A stretch of 64,000 nt of DNA, taken from the NCBI RefSeq assembly GCF_027568475.1, contig NZ_JANKZG010000002.1, positions 62,001 through 126,000 of the forward strand. Reading direction: 5' to 3'. The translations under genes and the position numbers were made by a program. This stretch comes from Acinetobacter sp. HY1485 (GTDB taxonomy: Bacteria > Pseudomonadota > Gammaproteobacteria > Pseudomonadales > Moraxellaceae). This document shows positions 59,910 through 64,000 of the stretch, in pieces. Positions within the stretch are counted from its first letter, which is position 1. The number at the start of each line of letters is the position of its first letter. The notes under the pieces are model-generated. The model saw only the letters and a list, made by a program, of their open reading frames with translations, was not told the DNA's origin and did not search any database.

Positions 59910-60671
59910 AAAAAACATTTGATAGCCAATTCTTATAATTAAAATAGTCACGAGTACTAAAAAAATAATTCTAACAAATCCACTGCCGTATTTTAACGCC
60001 ACACGTACACCCACAATAGAACCAACCACATTGGCAACTGCCATGGTTAAGCCAATTCCAAGCAATACATGCCCTGTTGGAATTAAAAAACTGAGCGCTG
60101 CAAAATTAGTCATAAAGTTGCCAATTTTAGACAGTGCCGAGGCATGAATAAAATCGACACCTAAAAATCGAATAAAAAAGAAAATAAAAAAACTGCCCGT
60201 ACCTGGACCAAAAATACCATCATAAAACCCAATAGCTAAGCTCCCTAAACCCGCAAGAACTAACATTTTAGGGGTTACAACAAGTTGAGTATGTGATTGA
60301 CCAAAGCTTTTTTTCATAAATGTATAAAGCGCAATCACTATCAGCATTACAAATACAAAAGGTCTTAAAAAAGATTGGGGAATTAAAGACAAACATGCAG
60401 CACCTGCAAATGAGCTGACTAAAGCACAACCTGCGATTACAGCTAATAACACCCATGGCAGTTTTACACGCTTAAAAAACGTCAGTGCAGCAGAGCCTGT
60501 GCCAAAAATTGAAGAAAGCTTGTTTGTACCAATCACAGTAGCAGTCGATACCTGAGGCAGTGTACTCATCAAGCCTGGAATTTGAATCAGCCCACCTCCG
60601 CCCACTGCTGCATCAATTGCACCTGCTGCAAAAGCGAATCCAACTAAGGTTAATAGCGTTAAAACATCCAT
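59907..60671 (-). CDS. TSUP (TauE/SafE) family permease, YfcA-like
   Basis: A 254-residue protein with about eight membrane segments. The N-terminal GAIDAAVGGGGLIQIPGLM (near 17) and the second-half GFYDGIFGPGTGSFFIFFF (near 147) are the repeated TSUP signatures. The family moves sulfite, taurine, sulfoacetate or organic sulfur compounds; the substrate is unknown. It follows truB by 13 bases, same strand. Confidence 0.92.
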   Translation of the reverse strand: MDVLTLLTLVGFAFAAGAIDAAVGGGGLIQIPGLMSTLPQVSTATVIGTNKLSSIFGTGSAALTFFKRVKLPWVLLAVIAGCALVSSFAGAACLSLIPQSFLRPFVFVMLIVIALYTFMKKSFGQSHTQLVVTPKMLVLAGLGSLAIGFYDGIFGPGTGSFFIFFFIRFLGVDFIHASALSKIGNFMTNFAALSFLIPTGHVLLGIGLTMAVANVVGSIVGVRVALKYGSGFVRIIFLVLVTILIIRIGYQMFF

Positions 60672-60684
60672 GTTTGTTATATCC

Positions 60685-61596
60685 TTAATTATCTAAATTT
60701 AAAACCCTTTTGGGTACAAGTCGCTTTTTATCTGTGATATGTGCAAGTCCTAAACATTTTTCACCATCAAATACCAACACTTGTTCTTCAGCTTGATGAT
60801 CAATATTGCTTTCTAAACCATTACAAAAATACTTCGTACGTCCCTCAGGAATTTGGACACGTGGTAAATGCTCAACAGGTGCATATACAGGCAATAACAA
60901 TGCTTCTCTTTCTTGTTCCGTTAAGCTTTCTAATTGCTCAATGGTATATTCAGGAATTAAATCAAAATGCCCTGTTGCTATACGATGTAAAGCACTCAAG
61001 TGCCCGCCACAACCCAATGCTTCGCCAATATCTTCACCCAATACACGAATATAAGTTCCTTTAGAACACGTCACATCAAGCGTTAAGCTATTGGATGTAA
61101 AACTTGTTAAAGTGAGATCTAAAATTTGAATAGGACGTGGTTCACGTTCAATCACAATACCTTGACGTGCCAACTCATATAGTGGTTTACCATGCTTTTT
61201 GAGTGCAGAATACATCGGTGGAACTTGTAAAATATCGCCACGGAACTGAGCAAGCACTTGTTCAATTTTTTCTTGAGTTAGTTCAGGCACAATGCGTTCT
61301 TGTAAAATATCACCCTCTACATCACCCGTTGTGGTGGTTTGTCCAAGTTTGACAGTAGTTTGATAACGCTTTACCGAATCTAAAAGATAATGAGAAAACT
61401 TTGTTGCTTCACCCAAACAAATAGGCAATAAACCTGTCGCAAGTGGGTCTAATGCCCCTGTATGTCCTGCTTTTTCTGCACGAAATAACCAACGCACCCG
61501 CTGTAATGCACCATTGGAACTGATATCTAAAGGTTTATTTAAGAGAAAAACCCCATGAACAGGGCGACGTTGAATTTTTTGCTTTTGACCAGCCAT
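60685..61596 (-). CDS. truB: tRNA pseudouridine55 synthase TruB
   Basis: A 303-residue pseudouridine synthase with [14 protein letters not shown] at the start, the catalytic [20 protein letters not shown] (Asp near 48) and [19 protein letters not shown] near 180. It modifies U55 in the T-loop of tRNAs. Its usual rbfA/infB neighbours are absent here. A TSUP gene follows. Confidence 0.97.
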   Translation of the reverse strand: MAGQKQKIQRRPVHGVFLLNKPLDISSNGALQRVRWLFRAEKAGHTGALDPLATGLLPICLGEATKFSHYLLDSVKRYQTTVKLGQTTTTGDVEGDILQERIVPELTQEKIEQVLAQFRGDILQVPPMYSALKKHGKPLYELARQGIVIEREPRPIQILDLTLTSFTSNSLTLDVTCSKGTYIRVLGEDIGEALGCGGHLSALHRIATGHFDLIPEYTIEQLESLTEQEREALLLPVYAPVEHLPRVQIPEGRTKYFCNGLESNIDHQAEEQVLVFDGEKCLGLAHITDKKRLVPKRVLNLDN

Positions 61597-61701
61597 ATTT
61601 AAAAAATATAAAATTTACAATAATAGGCATATTAGCAAAATAATTAAGCTTTTCCATTTTTCTTATTTATTTTCATTATTTTAGTCATAAATTTCAAATG
61701 T

Positions 61702-61729
61702 AAAAATGCGCCCAATAGGACGCATTTTT
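61702..61729 (-). terminator. Intrinsic terminator after rplS
   Basis: AAAAATGCG / CGCATTTTT arms with a 10-base loop that can close two further G-C pairs, 16 bases after the rplS stop codon, T run on the minus strand. Confidence 0.88.
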
Positions 61730-61745
61730 TGTATCACTTAAATAA

Positions 61746-62129
61746 TTAAGCTTTACGTGCTGGTAACTTCTCACGGATACGCGCAGATTTACCTGAACGC
61801 TCACGTAAGTAGTAAAGTTTCGCACGGCGTACATCACCACGACGTTTAACTTCAATTTTAGCAACGATTGGAGAGTGAGTTTGGAATACACGCTCAACAC
61901 CAACACCGCTAGAGATTTTGCGAACAGTGAAAGCAGAGTTCAAGCCACGGTTTTTCTTCGCGATTACCACACCTTCAAATGCTTGAAGACGCTCACGCTC
62001 ACCTTCTTTTACTTTTACTTGAACAACAACTGTGTCACCTGGTGCAAAAGCAGGAATATCTGATTTTAACTGTGCATTTTCAACAGCTTGTACTAAAGGA
62101 TGTTTACCACTCATTGTGGGAATCTCCAA
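61746..62129 (-). CDS. rplS: Ribosomal protein bL19
   Basis: A 127-residue basic protein with [18 protein letters not shown] near 28, [21 protein letters not shown] and [20 protein letters not shown] at the C-terminus, all bL19 features. It sits at the 30S-50S interface. It is the last gene of the rpsP-rimM-trmD-rplS operon. Confidence 0.98.
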   Translation of the reverse strand: MEIPTMSGKHPLVQAVENAQLKSDIPAFAPGDTVVVQVKVKEGERERLQAFEGVVIAKKNRGLNSAFTVRKISSGVGVERVFQTHSPIVAKIEVKRRGDVRRAKLYYLRERSGKSARIREKLPARKA

Positions 62130-62219
62130 TAAATGCGGTGAATACCGCTGGGGATAGAGGCTTTAACGCGTATCGACCCGTTTATCTTTCCCTTCACTAC
62201 GAAATTGTAAGTAAAGAGC

Positions 62220-62960
62220 CTATCTGTTTAAATCTTTTAGCCATTTTTCTTGCTGTTTAGTCAATGTAGCTTGTTCAACCAACTCTGGTCGACGTGCAAG
62301 CGTACGTTGATAACGCTGCAAAAAACGCCATTTCTCAATATTGGCATGATGTCCCGATTTTAAAATTTCAGGCACATCCAACCCTTCAAAATGGTCAGGC
62401 TTTGTATATTGTGGGCAGTCTAATAAACCATCCACAAAAGAATCTTGCTGTGCTGATTGTTCATCAGACATCGTATTCGGCAAACGACGAATAATACTGT
62501 CTAATAACACCATTGCAGGTAATTCCCCGCCTGATAAAACGTAATCGCCTATTGACCACTCTTGATCCACATAGGTTTGAATTAAACGCTCATCAATGCC
62601 CTCATAACGTCCACACAATACAATTAACCCGTCGTAATTAACAAAGTTTTGTACTGCAGGCTCATTCAAAGTTTTCCCTTGAGGTGACATATACACCACA
62701 GGTACTTGAGTACACCCTGCTTGCAAAGCAAGTTTTTTAGCATGTTGGATTGCTTTTGCCAAAGGCTCAGCCATCATTACCATACCAGGACCACCACCAA
62801 ATGGACGTTCATCCACTCTTTTGTAGTTTCCCTCAGCAAAGTCTCGTGGATTAATACAATTTACTTGTACTATGTCACGCTTTGCCGCACGCCCGCTAAT
62901 TCCGTAGGCTGTAATCGCTTCAAACATTTCAGGAAAAAGCGTAATAACTGCAAAAAACAT
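62220..62960 (-). CDS. trmD: tRNA (guanine37-N1)-methyltransferase TrmD
   Basis: A 246-residue SPOUT methylase: [15 protein letters not shown] near 50, [11 protein letters not shown] near 113 and [15 protein letters not shown] near 132 form the knotted SAM site. TrmD methylates G37 in several tRNAs and prevents frameshifts. Standard length and place in the operon. Confidence 0.98.
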   Translation of the reverse strand: MFFAVITLFPEMFEAITAYGISGRAAKRDIVQVNCINPRDFAEGNYKRVDERPFGGGPGMVMMAEPLAKAIQHAKKLALQAGCTQVPVVYMSPQGKTLNEPAVQNFVNYDGLIVLCGRYEGIDERLIQTYVDQEWSIGDYVLSGGELPAMVLLDSIIRRLPNTMSDEQSAQQDSFVDGLLDCPQYTKPDHFEGLDVPEILKSGHHANIEKWRFLQRYQRTLARRPELVEQATLTKQQEKWLKDLNR

Positions 62961-62975
62961 CGCAGAGTCCTTTAC

Positions 62976-63524
62976 CTAAAAGTCTACGCCCCAATTTACG
63001 TAGATACGACCAGCTTCTAAATCAACGCGTTGTACCACATCTTTATGCCATGGAATCATTCGCTCTTCAGAGTCAATGCTGTTTGGTGTTGCGCGAACCA
63101 CCATCACATCATTAGCACCTGTTTCAAACAACTCATGGATTTTACCAAGATTTACTTCTTGTTCAGATTCATCTAGACCTAACACTGTTAAACCTTTTAA
63201 ATCTGACCAGTAAAACTCGTCCACACCTGCTTGAGGAAGTTGCGATTTTGAAATCCAAATATTAGCGCCAACTAAATTTTCCGCTGCTGTGCGATCTATT
63301 GCACCTTTTAGCGAAACAACTAAGCCTTTGCCATGCGGTTTCCAACGTTTTACATCTGCAATTTGCCAACCTGTTTTGGTTTCAATATACCAAGGTAGAT
63401 AGTCAAATATGTTGCTCATTGGTTCTGTATTGGAATAAACCCAGAGCCACCCATTCAGTCCATAAGCTGAACGTAGCTGTCCAATCTGGATACGATCTTC
63501 AGGCACATTCTGTGTTGGTGTCAT
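62976..63524 (-). CDS. rimM: Ribosome maturation factor RimM
   Basis: A 182-residue protein with IGQLRSAYGLNGWLWVYSNTE at residues 13-33 and the C-terminal PRC-barrel with EFYWSDLKGLTV near 103 and MIPWHKDVVQRVDLEAGRI. RimM helps 30S subunit maturation around S19. It lies 15 bases upstream of trmD. Confidence 0.97.
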   Translation of the reverse strand: MTPTQNVPEDRIQIGQLRSAYGLNGWLWVYSNTEPMSNIFDYLPWYIETKTGWQIADVKRWKPHGKGLVVSLKGAIDRTAAENLVGANIWISKSQLPQAGVDEFYWSDLKGLTVLGLDESEQEVNLGKIHELFETGANDVMVVRATPNSIDSEERMIPWHKDVVQRVDLEAGRIYVNWGVDF

Positions 63525-63540
63525 GGGTTACCTACTACGA

Positions 63541-63798
63541 TTATGCAGCAGCTACAGCTTTTTTAGCTTGAGCAGCTAAAGAAGCAACACGTTCAGACGG
63601 TTGAGCACCTTGAGCAACCCAGTGTGCATAACGGTCTGCGTCTAAACGGATTTTTTCCGCTTGACCTTGTGCAGTTGGGTTAAAGAAACCAATACGTTCG
63701 ATGAAACGACCATCACGTGCATTGCGGCTATCAGTTACCACAACTTGGTAGAACGGACGTTTTTTAGCACCACCGCGTGCTAGACGAATTACGACCAT
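63541..63798 (-). CDS. rpsP: Ribosomal protein bS16
   Basis: An 85-residue basic protein: [20 protein letters not shown] at the start and [15 protein letters not shown] near 26. It is the first gene of the rpsP-rimM-trmD-rplS operon. Upstream lie a terminator and then a pilin gene end. Confidence 0.98.
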   Translation of the reverse strand: MVVIRLARGGAKKRPFYQVVVTDSRNARDGRFIERIGFFNPTAQGQAEKIRLDADRYAHWVAQGAQPSERVASLAAQAKKAVAAA

Positions 63799-63849
63799 GT
63801 TAATACTCTCACATGTTAGAAAAACTTTTTAAATTCGGTTGAACCTAAA

Positions 63850-63879
63850 AAGGCGGATATTTTACGATATATTCGCCTT
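63850..63879 (-). terminator. Intrinsic terminator after the pilin gene
   Basis: AAGGCGGATAT / ATATTCGCCTT (11 pairs, one G-U) with an 8-base loop, followed on the minus strand by a T run. It separates the pilin gene from rpsP. Confidence 0.78.
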
Positions 63880-63917
63880 AAGGGAAAGATCAAAATTTGA
63901 GTTGTAGAAAATTAGTT

Positions 63918-64000
63918 TTAATTATCCCAAGTTGATGTTGCAGATACAGGGCACGTTGTTGCACCTTTACTCCAACATTTTTGCCCTTCATCGTTTAACA
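63918..64000 (-). CDS. Pilin-like protein, C-terminal end only
   Basis: The minus strand is open from the right window edge to a TAA at 63918-63920 and reads GQKCWSKGATTCPVSATSTW near its end. A pair of Cys nine residues apart close to the C-terminus resembles the disulfide loop of type IV pilins and minor pilins. In Acinetobacter, pilus genes (pilE-type) are found beside rpsP, which supports the call. Only about 27 codons are visible, so the assignment is tentative. Confidence 0.5.
   Translation of the reverse strand, partial: LNDEGQKCWSKGATTCPVSATSTWDN

Overview
The window is chromosomal DNA of a gammaproteobacterium, most likely Acinetobacter (Moraxellaceae). It is AT-rich by eye. It carries a CraA/MdfA-type chloramphenicol exporter very close to the Acinetobacter protein, a HopJ-family protein, the rlmN-pilF-rodZ-ispG-hisS-yfgM-bamB-der order, and a pilin gene end next to rpsP. 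I place it at genus level only. Nearly all of it is intact, dense coding sequence. I see no insertion sequence, prophage, CRISPR array, rRNA or tRNA gene.

Layout. 1-3600 (minus): the start of an aryl-polyene-like type II fatty-acid/polyketide operon (ketosynthase-like chain-length factor, acyltransferase, two acyl carrier proteins, membrane protein, and an AMP-ligase cut by the window edge). 3679-12989 (minus): housekeeping block der, bamB, yfgM, hisS, ispG, rodZ-like, pilF, rlmN, ndk and iscX. 13031-16834 (minus): HIT protein, then ilvC, ilvH and ilvI for branched-chain amino acids. 17287-21841 (plus): DUF4124 protein, leuS, lptE, holA. 21911-26508 (plus): a MacA-MacB-outer-membrane-factor export operon, followed by a decayed gene. 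27109-29414 (minus): fabI, a Bax-inhibitor-1-like protein, orn. 29537-33798 (plus): rsgA, rhodanese, grxC, secB, ABC1/UbiB kinase, HopJ-like protein, small lipoprotein. 33837-36384 (minus): a fluoride riboswitch driving crcB and a DUF7660 gene, then a flavoprotein and a TrmB-like methyltransferase. 36446-42281 (plus): yacG, an alkanesulfonate uptake and desulfonation operon (msuE-ssuA-ssuD-ssuC-ssuB), and a DctA-type symporter. 42596-46360 (minus): metallo-hydrolase, hemH, DUF4062 protein, murI, DUF1285 protein. 46526-50267 (plus): ETF-ubiquinone oxidoreductase and an exported GH13 alpha-glucosidase; then craA (minus). 51801-55358 (plus): MBOAT acyltransferase plus two SGNH hydrolases, one with a 21-copy hexanucleotide repeat. 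55336-57595 (minus): RlaP-type nucleotidyltransferase and a D-2-hydroxyglutarate-dehydrogenase-like flavoenzyme, divergent from serA. 58991-63798: RhtA-like exporter, TSUP permease, truB, and the rpsP-rimM-trmD-rplS operon; a pilin gene end closes the window.

Most interesting parts: (i) the MBOAT-SGNH-SGNH cassette, resembling a cell-envelope O-acetylation and de-acetylation system, with a length-variable Pro-Gln linker; (ii) a complete fluoride riboswitch whose terminator overlaps the aptamer, controlling crcB and an overlapping DUF7660 gene; (iii) the serA/D2HGDH divergent pair; (iv) a stand-alone DUF4062 protein; and (v) a strong unexplained hairpin after dctA. I found no clearly new multi-gene system. 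The envelope-acylation cassette and the riboswitch operon are the best candidates for follow-up.
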